This document shows, one piece after another, positions 1 to 7,744 of a DNA stretch of 21,651 nt (positions are counted from its first letter, which is position 1; each line of letters starts with the position of its first letter). The position numbers and the translations under genes were made by a program. Below the pieces are notes generated by a model, which did not search any database, had not been told where the DNA came from, and worked only from the letters and a program-made list of their open reading frames with translations. This DNA is from PeH17 sp964414925 (GTDB lineage Bacteria; Bacillota; Clostridia; Christensenellales; CAG-138): assembly GCA_964414925.1 (NCBI GenBank), contig CAYPXV010000018.1, positions 1 to 21,651 on the forward strand, in the 5' to 3' direction.

Positions 1-433
1 AAAAAGCCATATTCTCATAGACTGTCATATGCGGATAAAGCGCATAGTTCTGGAATACCATGGCAATGTCCCTGTCTTTGGGTGCTATGTCATTTACCAA
101 CGTACCGTCGATATAGATTTCACCGTCTGAGATTTCTTCAAGACCTGCAATCATACGAAGTGTAGTAGATTTACCGCAGCCTGACGGTCCTACCAATACG
201 ATAAACTCCCTATCTTTTATTTTGATATTAAATTCCTGAACGGCGACGACACCTTCATCGGTAATTTGAAGATTATTCTTCTTTTCCTGTTCGGCTTTAA
301 GATCGGTAATCTTTTCCTTTTTGCCGAATAATTTGCGAAAAAGACGCTTGAAAATGTTCTCTTTTTTATCCTTGTTTTCACCCGAAATATTCGGATAAAC
401 CTTTTTAACATTTTTTAATGTTACTTCTGCCAT
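1..433 (-). CDS. Sugar ABC transporter ATP-binding protein, MsmK/UgpC type, N-terminal part
   Basis: ATPase of a carbohydrate importer; it would energise the MalF/MalG-type permeases encoded just upstream. Only the first 144 residues lie in the window. Visible are the first beta strand (VTLKNVKKVYP), a Walker A motif GPSGCGKST at residues 82-90, and the Q-loop region AMVFQNYALYPHMTVYENM with Gln128. This wording is typical of the MsmK/MalK/UgpC subfamily. The start ATG sits 4 bp after the malQ stop, and its Shine-Dalgarno GGAGG lies inside the last codons of malQ, so the two are probably translationally coupled. Odd feature: about 40 extra, mostly basic and polar residues (roughly 17-58, containing FKRLFRKLFGKKEK) separate the first strand from the VVAVQEFN strand, where most family members have a short turn. 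The substrate is inferred from the neighbours. Confidence 0.93.
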   Translation of the reverse strand, partial: MAEVTLKNVKKVYPNISGENKDKKENIFKRLFRKLFGKKEKITDLKAEQEKKNNLQITDEGVVAVQEFNIKIKDREFIVLVGPSGCGKSTTLRMIAGLEEISDGEIYIDGTLVNDIAPKDRDIAMVFQNYALYPHMTVYENMAF

Positions 434-437
434 TGTT

Positions 438-1931
438 CTACCTCCACTGATTTAAACGTCCGTAAATTAAGGAAAGTCTGCGTATTTTCTTTGCTAAATC
501 GCCATCAAGCTCCGCACTGAACATACGCCATTTCCAGTTTCCCGTTGATGTACCCGGGGTATTCATTCTGTTACCCTCGCCAAGACCGAGATAATCCTGC
601 ATCTGAGCTACAAACAGTTTCGCAACCGAACTCATTCCGGCTCTGATAAGACTGCACTCCAAGCCCTCAATTTGTTCTATTCCGACATATTCGGATGCAA
701 AATTGATTTCATCAAGAGCAGCTTCGCTTTTCCATAACGAAAGCGGTGGATTATCATGCGTACCTGTATAGCAGATGCAATTCTCGCAATAATTATGGGG
801 CAAATACGAACTCGGTTCGTTAGGATTAAAAGCAAACTGCAAGACACGCATGCCCGGCATTTTGGAATCGGCAAGGAGCTGTTCCACCTGAGGCGTCGGA
901 TAACCCAAATCCTCTGCGATGAAGTCGATATTCGGGAAAGCGGATTGAATCTTTCCGACAAGATCCATACCCGGACCCTTTACCCAGTGACCGTTCTTTG
1001 CGGTGGTTTCGCCCCACGGTACAGCCCAATAACTTTCAAATCCTCTGAAATGGTCGATTCTGATTACATCATAAAGGGTTGCGTAACCTGCTATTCTGTC
1101 GAGCCACCAACTGTAACCGTCTTTGCTCATTGCATCATAATCATAGAGCGGATTTCCCCAGAGCTGTCCGTTTTCACTGAAATAGTCGGGAGGAACACCC
1201 GCAACTTCTATCGGGATGTAATTCTCATCCAGTTGGAAGCAATGCGTATTCGCCCAAACATCCGATGAATCGAAAGCCACATAAATCGGTACATCTCCGA
1301 TAAATCCGATATCTTTCGAATGAGCATATTCTTTTAATCGATTCCACTGTTTAAAGAACAGGAACTGGATGTAAATAAACAATTCAACATCATCTTTAAG
1401 CAGTTCACTGTACTTTTTTACCGATTCTTTCGTCCTTCGTTTAATTGATTCATCGCTCCATTCGCTCCACGGCTTCATGTCAAAGAAGCGTTTGAGTGCC
1501 ATAAAGAGGGCATAATCGGGAAGCCATTTCCGATTGAGTTCAACAAACTTACAGATCTCGTCGTGGTCACGATTCCAACCGTTTTTCTTGGCAATTGCAA
1601 GGACATTGAAACGGTTCTCATATATCTTACTGTAATCGACGTTCCTCTTGTCATCACCCCAATCGATAGATTCCACATCGTGGGATGAAAGCAAACCGTC
1701 ATCAATTAATAAATCAAAGTCAATATAATACGGATTACCGGCAAAGGTCGAGAAGCTCTGATACGGTGAATCACCGTAACTTGTGGGTCCAAGGGGCAAA
1801 AGCTGCCAATAGGCTTGACCCGCAGAACTCAAAAAATCAACAAAATCGTATGCGAATTTTCCGAAAGTACCTATGCCGTAATTGGAAGGCAAAGAAGAAA
1901 TTGCCATCAAAATTGCAGCCGAGCGGTTCAT
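438..1931 (-). CDS. malQ: 4-alpha-glucanotransferase (amylomaltase), GH77
   Basis: Cytoplasmic disproportionating enzyme that transfers alpha-1,4-glucan segments between maltodextrins and releases glucose, so that imported maltooligosaccharides can be degraded. The 497-residue length is normal for a bacterial amylomaltase without N-terminal extension. The N-terminus has the family signature ISSLPSNYGIGTFG. The three catalytic carboxylates appear as RIDHFRG (Asp293, nucleophile), FIAEDLG (Glu340, acid/base) and THDNPP (Asp393, transition-state stabiliser), close in number to the Thermus enzyme. The substrate-loop text GVPPDYFSENGQLWGNPLYD is present. The gene starts 4 bp after the upstream permease stop with an AAAGG site, and its 3' end carries the ribosome-binding site of the ATPase gene. 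Intact; identification is firm. Confidence 0.97.
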   Translation of the reverse strand: MNRSAAILMAISSLPSNYGIGTFGKFAYDFVDFLSSAGQAYWQLLPLGPTSYGDSPYQSFSTFAGNPYYIDFDLLIDDGLLSSHDVESIDWGDDKRNVDYSKIYENRFNVLAIAKKNGWNRDHDEICKFVELNRKWLPDYALFMALKRFFDMKPWSEWSDESIKRRTKESVKKYSELLKDDVELFIYIQFLFFKQWNRLKEYAHSKDIGFIGDVPIYVAFDSSDVWANTHCFQLDENYIPIEVAGVPPDYFSENGQLWGNPLYDYDAMSKDGYSWWLDRIAGYATLYDVIRIDHFRGFESYWAVPWGETTAKNGHWVKGPGMDLVGKIQSAFPNIDFIAEDLGYPTPQVEQLLADSKMPGMRVLQFAFNPNEPSSYLPHNYCENCICYTGTHDNPPLSLWKSEAALDEINFASEYVGIEQIEGLECSLIRAGMSSVAKLFVAQMQDYLGLGEGNRMNTPGTSTGNWKWRMFSAELDGDLAKKIRRLSLIYGRLNQWR

Positions 1932-1935
1932 AACA

Positions 1936-2802
1936 TCAACCTTTCACTGCACCGGCAGCAACACCTTTAATTATATGCTTTTGGCATATCAAGTAAAATA
2001 CTATTACAGGAAGTATTCCGAGGACAATCAGTGCCATTGATGCACCCAGGTCAACCGTACCATAGCTACCCTTGAGGTATTGAATATGGATGGGGATGGT
2101 AAGATAAAGCTGTCTATCCATAACCAGATACGGAAGGAGGAAGTCATTCCATATCCACATAATTTCAAGGATACCGACAGAAATCATTGTAGGTTTCATC
2201 ATGGGAAAAACAACCTTGAAGAATGTTTTCACGGGACCGCATCCGTCTATTGCTGCGGCTTCCTCAATTTCGATAGGAATTGATTTAACAAAACCTACAA
2301 ACATAAACACGGCAAGCCCTGCGCCGAATCCGAGATAGATAATCGGAATTGTCCACGGTGTATTAAGGTGAAGCGAATCGGCAGTTCTTGACAAGGTAAA
2401 CATTACCATCTGAAAAGGAACGACCATTGAAAAAACACAGAGGTAATAGACGATTTTGCAGAAAGCACTCCCGACCCTGGCGATATACCAGGCAGCCATT
2501 GAAGTACATAAAATTATCAACGCCGATGAAACGACTGTGATAAACAGGCTGTAAAATGCAGACTTCAAGAAAGGATAGTTACCGAAAGTAACACCCTTTA
2601 TGTAGTTATCAAGACCCATGAAAGATTCGCTGTTGGGAAAAGCAAATGTATCTGTGTTAACGGCACTGTTGCTTTTAAACGAGTTCATCAGCACAACAAA
2701 TATAGGCAGCACGTAAATAACACAAATAATTGCAAGTGCGATAGAAAGAGTTGTTTTGGCACGTCTTTCTGCTTTTAAAGTCATTTGTCGATGTAATGTC
2801 AT
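1936..2802 (-). CDS. Carbohydrate ABC transporter permease, MalG-type
   Basis: Second membrane subunit of the sugar importer (288 residues, about six transmembrane helices). The cytoplasmic EAA loop that docks on the ATPase is seen at residues 181-204 (EAAAIDGCGPVKTFFKVVFP). The C-terminus (QKHIIKGVAAGAVKG) is typical of CUT1 MalG-like subunits. The ATG overlaps the stop of the upstream permease by 4 bases, and GGAGG lies 7 nt before it. A second in-frame ATG at codon 7 is less well placed. Maltodextrin specificity is inferred from malQ and the LacI regulator next to it; other alpha-glucosides are possible. Confidence 0.94.
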   Translation of the reverse strand: MTLHRQMTLKAERRAKTTLSIALAIICVIYVLPIFVVLMNSFKSNSAVNTDTFAFPNSESFMGLDNYIKGVTFGNYPFLKSAFYSLFITVVSSALIILCTSMAAWYIARVGSAFCKIVYYLCVFSMVVPFQMVMFTLSRTADSLHLNTPWTIPIIYLGFGAGLAVFMFVGFVKSIPIEIEEAAAIDGCGPVKTFFKVVFPMMKPTMISVGILEIMWIWNDFLLPYLVMDRQLYLTIPIHIQYLKGSYGTVDLGASMALIVLGILPVIVFYLICQKHIIKGVAAGAVKG

Positions 2803-3719
2803 TGTTGTACCTCCTTCGAGCGAGTAGCACGGAGCTGTAAAAGACCGATGATAACGACAAGGATAAAGAACATGACCGCTTTGGCCTGACCCACACCTCG
2901 GTTTGTAACATTGGAATAGAAAGAGTTATAGATATTCAATGCAAGCATTTCCGTAGTTTTGACAACAGTTCCGTCGGCAAGAGTTTCAAACGGTCTTCCT
3001 TCTGTAAGCGAGAAGTTCTGATCGAATAATTTAAATGAATTTGTGAGCGTCAAGAACGTACATATGGTAATCGACGGCATTATATTTGGTATGGTGATAC
3101 GGGTCAAGGTTTGCCATTTCGACGCACCGTCTATTTTTGCAGCCTCAAGCATATCCTCGGGCACAGCCTGGAGACCTGCGATATAGATAATCATCATGTA
3201 TCCGATCTGCTGCCAACACATCAATATAATCAAGCCCCAAAACCCGTAAGAAGCTTTCAGTAGAATATTAGTACCGTATGCAATAAGAATTCCGTCAAAA
3301 ATCGTTTTCCAGATAAACGCAAGGACGATACCGCCGATCAAATTCGGCATGAAAAAGACGGTTCTGAAAATATTAGTCCCTTTAATATTTTGAGTTAAAG
3401 CGTAAGCGGCTGCAAAAGCAAGAACATTTATTGCAACCAATGACACAACAGCAAACAAAGCGGTGTACCAGAACGAATGCAAGAACGATGCATCGGAGAG
3501 GGCTTTAACATAGTTATCAAAACCGACCCATTCCCAAACACTTGTTATTTTAAATTTGCAGAATGAAAGAAACAAGCCTTGTGCAAACGGCCAAAGGAAG
3601 CCGATACAAAAGGCAGCAAAAGTCGGTAGCAAAAAAAGTCCCATCCAACGTTGAATTGGGCGGCGTATAAGTTTAGAGCCGTGTGAACCGTCATTCGGCT
3701 TACGAGAGAAAATACTCAT
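2799..3719 (-). CDS. Carbohydrate ABC transporter permease, MalF-type
   Basis: First membrane subunit of the CUT1 sugar importer (306 residues, six predicted membrane segments). The EAA loop is at residues 187-210 (EDMLEAAKIDGASKWQTLTR), which contacts the ATPase. It lacks the large periplasmic P2 loop and extra helices of E. coli MalF, as is usual for Gram-positive homologues. The start has AGGAGG 9 nt upstream. The gene follows the binding-protein gene after a 115-bp gap that contains a terminator-like hairpin, and overlaps the next permease by ATGA, so the two permeases are probably made in equal amounts. Confidence 0.95.
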   Translation of the reverse strand: MSIFSRKPNDGSHGSKLIRRPIQRWMGLFLLPTFAAFCIGFLWPFAQGLFLSFCKFKITSVWEWVGFDNYVKALSDASFLHSFWYTALFAVVSLVAINVLAFAAAYALTQNIKGTNIFRTVFFMPNLIGGIVLAFIWKTIFDGILIAYGTNILLKASYGFWGLIILMCWQQIGYMMIIYIAGLQAVPEDMLEAAKIDGASKWQTLTRITIPNIMPSITICTFLTLTNSFKLFDQNFSLTEGRPFETLADGTVVKTTEMLALNIYNSFYSNVTNRGVGQAKAVMFFILVVIIGLLQLRATRSKEVQQ

Positions 3720-3785
3720 TTCGGAAAGACCTCCTATTCGGACTTTACTTTAAGGAATTTTTTAACATTCAGGCAAAACATTCCT

Positions 3786-3825
3786 TAAAATAAAACGTGG
3801 GGTCGAGCGAAAAGCTCGCCCCCAC
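3786..3825 (-). terminator. Intercistronic terminator/attenuator between binding-protein and permease genes
   Basis: On the minus strand a 12-bp stem with one G/A mismatch (arms GTGGGGGCGAGC and GCTCGACCCCAC, 5-nt loop) is followed by GTTTTATTTTAA. It starts 10 nt after the stop of the binding-protein gene. It fits an intrinsic terminator or a 3'-stabilising hairpin that lets only part of transcription continue into the permeases, a common device in binding-protein transport operons. Confidence 0.8.
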
Positions 3826-3834
3826 AGATATTAA

Positions 3835-5124
3835 TCAGCCTTCATTTTCGGCTTGGTACTGAGCAGCCCAGCCGTTTACAAATGAATCAACAACAGCAGT
3901 CCAGTCGCCTGTACCGGATACGTACTTGGAGAGGGAGTCAACAACACCTGCGCGCCAATCTTCAACGGCGGGAGTATAATTGAATGCCCAAGTTACGACG
4001 TACTTGCCTTCTGCGATATATTTATTTGCATCTGCAAAGAATACGTTATCGGGTTCCTTAGCCTTTTTGAAGGGGCAGGGACCGAACTGTTCAGCCATAA
4101 GAGTTGTACCTTCATCGGAAGTAACGACCCACTCCATGAAATCGAGGGTAGCATCGATGTCTTCCTGAGGAACGGTCTTGTTAACGCTCCAGCAGTTTTC
4201 TGTACCGCAGCAAAGTGCAGCATTTTCTTCACCTTCAACACCGCAGTAGATGGGGATCATGGTGAGTTCTTCGGGAGCGAGACCGAAATCCTCAACGAGG
4301 CTTGTATATTCCCATGTGCCGTTCTGATAGAAAACAGCCTCACGGTTACCGAACTGCGCCTTGGACTCATCGCCGGTGGAGGTCAAAAGTGCTGCGCCGG
4401 TGGTAGCGGAATCGGTTGTATAAAGATCCCAGATATTTTTGTAATTATCGAGATATTTATCGTTAATAGTAGCGGGCTGAGCTTCTACGCCATCATCACG
4501 GAACTGATAGAACAGCGGCATATTTGCAAGGTGACCGGAGAAACGCCATGAGGACGAACCGTCAAGACCTGCTGCGGAGAAAGCATCGAAACCGAGTTCG
4601 GAAGCACGAGCATGGATATCGTCTGCGATAGTTTTAAGTGAAGCGAAGTCGGTTATATCGGTTACTTCGTAACCTGCCTGCTTGAGGAGGGTCTTGTTAA
4701 CTATGATACCGAAAGCTTCATAGCAATAACCTGCTGCAAGCAGTTCGCCGTTTTCACCATAGAGGTTGAAATCGTCGGTGGTCATCTGCTTATAGAAATC
4801 CGTATCGGACAAGTCATAGCAGAATTCGCCCCATGTTTTGAGTGCGCCGGCATTACCGCACTGGAAGAGAGTGGGAGGATTTTCCTTATCCATCTCGGCG
4901 GTGAGCACGTCATTGTAAGTTCCTGATGCTGCGGTAACAACTTTTACCTCAACACCGGTCAGTTCATAGTACTTAGCAGCAAGATCCTGCCAAGCTTGGT
5001 CAGCTTCGGGCTTGAAGTTCAGGAAATAAACACTTCCCTCACCCTTTTTGGCGCAGCCGGTAAGGCCTACAACCATTGAGAGAGAAAGGGCTATTGCCAG
5101 AACAAGAGCAAGATACCTTTTCAT
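3835..5124 (-). CDS. Sugar ABC transporter substrate-binding lipoprotein (SBP family 1)
   Basis: Extracellular, lipid-anchored receptor that captures the sugar for the MalF/MalG-type permeases. I start it at MKRYLALV, which has AAGGAG 9 nt upstream; the open frame continues 11 codons further upstream but without a ribosome-binding site. The product is 429 residues. The signal peptide is a positive N-end, a hydrophobic core and the lipobox LTGC with Cys24 as lipidation site. The mature part reads as a CUT1-type binding protein, including NKTLLKQAGYEV and the conserved C-terminal region. It lies 60 bp after the regulator gene and is followed by a hairpin that likely raises its dose over the permeases. 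The sugar, probably maltodextrins, is inferred from context. Confidence 0.93.
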   Translation of the reverse strand: MKRYLALVLAIALSLSMVVGLTGCAKKGEGSVYFLNFKPEADQAWQDLAAKYYELTGVEVKVVTAASGTYNDVLTAEMDKENPPTLFQCGNAGALKTWGEFCYDLSDTDFYKQMTTDDFNLYGENGELLAAGYCYEAFGIIVNKTLLKQAGYEVTDITDFASLKTIADDIHARASELGFDAFSAAGLDGSSSWRFSGHLANMPLFYQFRDDGVEAQPATINDKYLDNYKNIWDLYTTDSATTGAALLTSTGDESKAQFGNREAVFYQNGTWEYTSLVEDFGLAPEELTMIPIYCGVEGEENAALCCGTENCWSVNKTVPQEDIDATLDFMEWVVTSDEGTTLMAEQFGPCPFKKAKEPDNVFFADANKYIAEGKYVVTWAFNYTPAVEDWRAGVVDSLSKYVSGTGDWTAVVDSFVNGWAAQYQAENEG

Positions 5125-5184
5125 TGTGATAACTCCTTTGTTATTATTTATCTTCACGCTTTACGCGAGAGAATCAAGATAATT

Positions 5185-6192
5185 TCATTCAACACATTCT
5201 GCCACGGATTCACCGCAACAGACTGTTGTTTCCAGTGTCAAATGTCGCTGCATCCCTCCTGCTATAAGCTCAAGCAGGATTTCCACACTTTCTACGCCCA
5301 TTTTCTGTACGGGCTGACAAAGAGTTGTGAGCTTAGGTTGAACAAACTGCGAAAAAGCAATCCCATCTATCGATATAATCGAACATTCGTTCGGGATAAT
5401 TATTTTCTTCTCGTGCAGGGCACGCATTGCCCCTATCGCAAGTTCGTCCGAAATAGCAAACAAAGCCGTATTATCAAAAGAACTTTCCAATCTGTGCTTC
5501 ATGGCATGGTATCCGTCCTGCATGCTGTATCCGTCCGCCGATATCACTTCGGAGTGCACTATGCCGAAATGAATCAAAGCATTCAAGTAGCCCGAGACTC
5601 TAAGTTGTGAAACCGATGAATCGCAATTGCCGGCAGCAAGAGCGGCGATTTTTCTATGTCCCTTTTTCACAAGGTATTCCACAGCTTTAGCTGCTTCCCT
5701 TTCGTCCACGATAGAAACCGATGAGTAGCTTTCTTCCTTGAGAGTTCCGAAAGCATTTGTAAATGTACAACAGACGAAAGGAACATTCAGCAGGGCAATT
5801 TCTTCATTCGAATAGTCGGAGCGACCGCCGAGAAAAATAATTCCGCACAGCCTTTTTTCTCTCTCCATCAATGCAGCGCATTTAACTTCGTCCGCATCCG
5901 TTTCGATATGGCGCATGACCATACTGTAGCCGCTTTGATCCAAGCGTTCTTCAATCGAACGAATGATATCCGTAAAGAATGTGTTTTGAAGTCCTCTGAC
6001 TATCAAGCCTATCGCATCGTTTTTTGTTCTCACCAAATCACGCGCAGAATTATTCGGTACAAAGTTATATTTACGTATAACCTCCAATACCTTTTGGCGG
6101 CTTGCTTCGCTCACCAGCGGACTGTCATTTAAAACTCTTGAAACCGTGCTTATGCCAACTCCGCTGAGCTTTGCTATATCCCTTATAGTCAT
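5185..6192 (-). CDS. LacI/GalR-family transcriptional regulator of the sugar operon
   Basis: Sugar-responsive repressor, first gene of the operon it probably controls. The start at MTIRDIAKLSG is supported by GGAGG 5 nt upstream. A longer frame reaching further upstream would pass through the promoter and is rejected. Product 335 residues: LacI-type helix-turn-helix at residues 2-21 (TIRDIAKLSGVGISTVSRVL), hinge helix around NNSARDLV, then a periplasmic-binding-protein-like core with SDELAIGAMRAL and ISIDGIAFSQFVQPKLTTL, both typical of the family. An inverted repeat of LacI type overlaps the early transcribed region of its own promoter, so autoregulation is likely. The effector is unknown; a maltose-type sugar is inferred. 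Confidence 0.94.
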   Translation of the reverse strand: MTIRDIAKLSGVGISTVSRVLNDSPLVSEASRQKVLEVIRKYNFVPNNSARDLVRTKNDAIGLIVRGLQNTFFTDIIRSIEERLDQSGYSMVMRHIETDADEVKCAALMEREKRLCGIIFLGGRSDYSNEEIALLNVPFVCCTFTNAFGTLKEESYSSVSIVDEREAAKAVEYLVKKGHRKIAALAAGNCDSSVSQLRVSGYLNALIHFGIVHSEVISADGYSMQDGYHAMKHRLESSFDNTALFAISDELAIGAMRALHEKKIIIPNECSIISIDGIAFSQFVQPKLTTLCQPVQKMGVESVEILLELIAGGMQRHLTLETTVCCGESVAECVE

Positions 6193-6220
6193 GCTACCTC
6201 CATGCGGCATGCAATATAAA

Positions 6221-6236
6221 ATGAAAACGTTACCAT
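6221..6236. promoter_or_regulatory. LacI-type operator or cre-like site
   Basis: The sequence ATGAAAACGTTACCAT is an inverted repeat with arms ATG/CAT and a central AACGTT core. Only two of eight symmetric pairs mismatch. The central CG and spacing are those of LacI-family operators. The inner 14 bases differ at one position from the CcpA consensus TGWAANCGNTNWCA. It lies about 8-23 nt after the predicted transcription start of the regulator operon, where a bound repressor would block elongation or initiation. Whether the local regulator, CcpA, or both bind is not decidable here. Confidence 0.72.
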
Positions 6237-6250
6237 TCCTCTTCGAAAAT

Positions 6251-6279
6251 ATCCTACCAGATTTTGCCAAACTTGTCAA
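6251..6279 (-). promoter_or_regulatory. Sigma-A promoter of the maltodextrin operon
   Basis: On the minus strand TTGACA (6274-6279) and TAGGAT (6251-6256) are separated by exactly 17 bp. Transcription would start near 6244, just before the operator and about 50 nt before the regulator start codon. This is the only strong promoter seen for the whole operon. Confidence 0.85.
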
Positions 6280-6311
6280 GCTCTTTTTTTGCGTTTTCAA
6301 CATCAAATCAA

Positions 6312-6340
6312 TTGAATGAAATGCCGAAAGATGCTATAAT
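6312..6340 (+). promoter_or_regulatory. Sigma-A promoter of the ArsB/NhaD-type transporter gene
   Basis: TTGAAT (6312-6317), 17-bp spacer, TATAAT (6335-6340). The predicted start near 6347 leaves a 28-nt leader before the chosen start codon at 6375. Its -35 box is about 33 bp from the -35 box of the divergent sugar operon. Confidence 0.8.
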
Positions 6341-6374
6341 CAGACGGTATGTTGCAAAAGAGAGGTTTATAGAT

Positions 6375-7682
6375 ATGGTTTCCGTTTTAACGATAACAGT
6401 AATCAGTTGTGTTGCCTTGATTGTACTTGTTCTTACAAAGCCGAGTATAAGTATAAAGGGACGAAGTTTCAACATATACTGGCTTGCACCGGTTGTCGGT
6501 TCGATTTTATTGATAATAGTCGGGGCATTGACACCCAAAGAACTGATAAAAGGATTAGCAGGGTCGGGTGAAATGAACCCGATAAAAATCCTCATACTGT
6601 TTTTATCCATGACAATAATGTCGGTATTCCTTGATAATGCGGGATTTTTTAAATTTTTGGCAGGAAAAGCCGTGTCCGGGAGCAAGAACGGACAAGTCGG
6701 ATTATTTAACATTCTGTATCTGGTTGTATCCGTACTTACGATTTTCACCTCGAACGATATAATTATTTTAACGTTTACGCCCTTCATCTGTTACTTTGCA
6801 TTTAATGCGGAGATCAACCCCATGCCCTATCTCATTGCCGAGTTTGTAGCGGCAAACACATGGAGCATGTCATTAATCATAGGCAATCCGACCAACATTT
6901 ACCTTGCTTCATCATTCGGAGTTTCGTTTTTCAAGTATACAGAGATAATGATATTACCGACCATTGCCGCAGGAATTATTTCTTTTGTACTGTTAAGATT
7001 AATATTTAAAAAAGATTTAAAAAAGGAAATGACCTACTCCAAATCGGCATCTGTGATTGAAGATAAAGGGTTAGCCGTAATCGGACTTATTCATCTTGCA
7101 CTGTGCATTATTCTTTTGAGTATCAGCTCATATGTAGGTCTTCCGATGTGGATTATATCACTTGGCTTCTGTGTAAGTCTGCTTCTGGTATCGCTTGTCT
7201 ATCTGGCTGTCAGCGCAACAAAACCGAAAATTATCGTTGAAACGTTCAGGCGAACACCGCTGGATGTAATACCGTTTGTTATATCGATGTTTGCACTTAT
7301 TCTTGCCTGCGATAAATACGGCATAAGCAGATTTTTAGCCGAGATGATCGATGTGGGAACAAATAAGAACGTATTTACGTTCGGACTTGCGTCGTTTACG
7401 GCATCGAACGTGATAAACAACATTCCGATGAGTGTTCTGTTTTCGTCAATCATACAGTCGGTTTGCGAATCGGGCAAAGTTGCTGCACTTTATTCATCGA
7501 TAATCGGTTCAAACATCGGTGCATTTTTGACTCCTATCGGAGCATTGGCAGGAATAATGTGGATGAATTTGCTGGGACATCACGGAGTTAAATTGTCATT
7601 TTTCAAATTTATCAAGTATAACGCTTTAATAGCTATTTTATCGCTGTTATCGGCATTAACCGTGCTTTACGTTATACTGTAG
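6375..7682 (+). CDS. ArsB/NhaD (SLC13-like) superfamily ion transporter
   Basis: Integral membrane protein of 435 residues with about 10-12 membrane segments. Two pseudo-repeats show the superfamily's re-entrant regions: SNDIIILTFTP (126-136) with GNPTNIYLA (170-178), and NVINNIPMSV (345-354) with GSNIGAFLTPIGALAG (378-393). These resemble ArsB-type and related anion or Na+/H+ transporters. I start at MVSVLTIT because GAGAGG precedes it by 9 nt and a consensus promoter lies just upstream; the longer frame would begin upstream of that promoter. It is divergent from the sugar operon and convergent with groEL. No arsenic genes are adjacent, so arsenite is not supported; substrate unknown. Confidence 0.86.
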   Translation: MVSVLTITVISCVALIVLVLTKPSISIKGRSFNIYWLAPVVGSILLIIVGALTPKELIKGLAGSGEMNPIKILILFLSMTIMSVFLDNAGFFKFLAGKAVSGSKNGQVGLFNILYLVVSVLTIFTSNDIIILTFTPFICYFAFNAEINPMPYLIAEFVAANTWSMSLIIGNPTNIYLASSFGVSFFKYTEIMILPTIAAGIISFVLLRLIFKKDLKKEMTYSKSASVIEDKGLAVIGLIHLALCIILLSISSYVGLPMWIISLGFCVSLLLVSLVYLAVSATKPKIIVETFRRTPLDVIPFVISMFALILACDKYGISRFLAEMIDVGTNKNVFTFGLASFTASNVINNIPMSVLFSSIIQSVCESGKVAALYSSIIGSNIGAFLTPIGALAGIMWMNLLGHHGVKLSFFKFIKYNALIAILSLLSALTVLYVIL

Positions 7683-7690
7683 TCATACGA

Positions 7691-7725
7691 AACGGGGTTG
7701 CCACTTGGCGGCAACCCCGTTCTTA
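7691..7725. terminator. Probable bidirectional terminator between transporter and groEL
   Basis: A perfect 12-bp stem (AACGGGGTTGCC and GGCAACCCCGTT, 7-nt loop) fills the 62-bp gap between two convergent genes. T-tracts are short on both sides (GTTCTT on plus, GTTTCGT on minus), so it may be modest in strength. Confidence 0.72.
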
Positions 7726-7744
7726 TGTTGAAAATTTATTTTAA

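Noticed and set aside
756..1268. 170-codon open frame on the plus strand
   Set aside because: It lies entirely antisense to malQ, has no ribosome-binding site and encodes no recognisable protein; a shadow of the malQ reading frame.
6201..6211. 11-bp palindrome CATGCGGCATG beside the regulator ribosome-binding site
   Set aside because: Short and not matched to a family; chance occurrence is likely, and the 16-bp operator-like site nearby is far better placed.
6193..6306. 38-codon N-terminal extension of the LacI-family regulator
   Set aside because: It would start upstream of the mapped -35/-10 boxes; MTIRDIAKLSG has GGAGG at the right distance and is the normal family start.
6264..6374. 37-codon N-terminal extension of the ArsB-type transporter
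   Set aside because: The extension would begin upstream of a consensus promoter and has no ribosome-binding site; MVSVLTIT starts directly at the first membrane helix.
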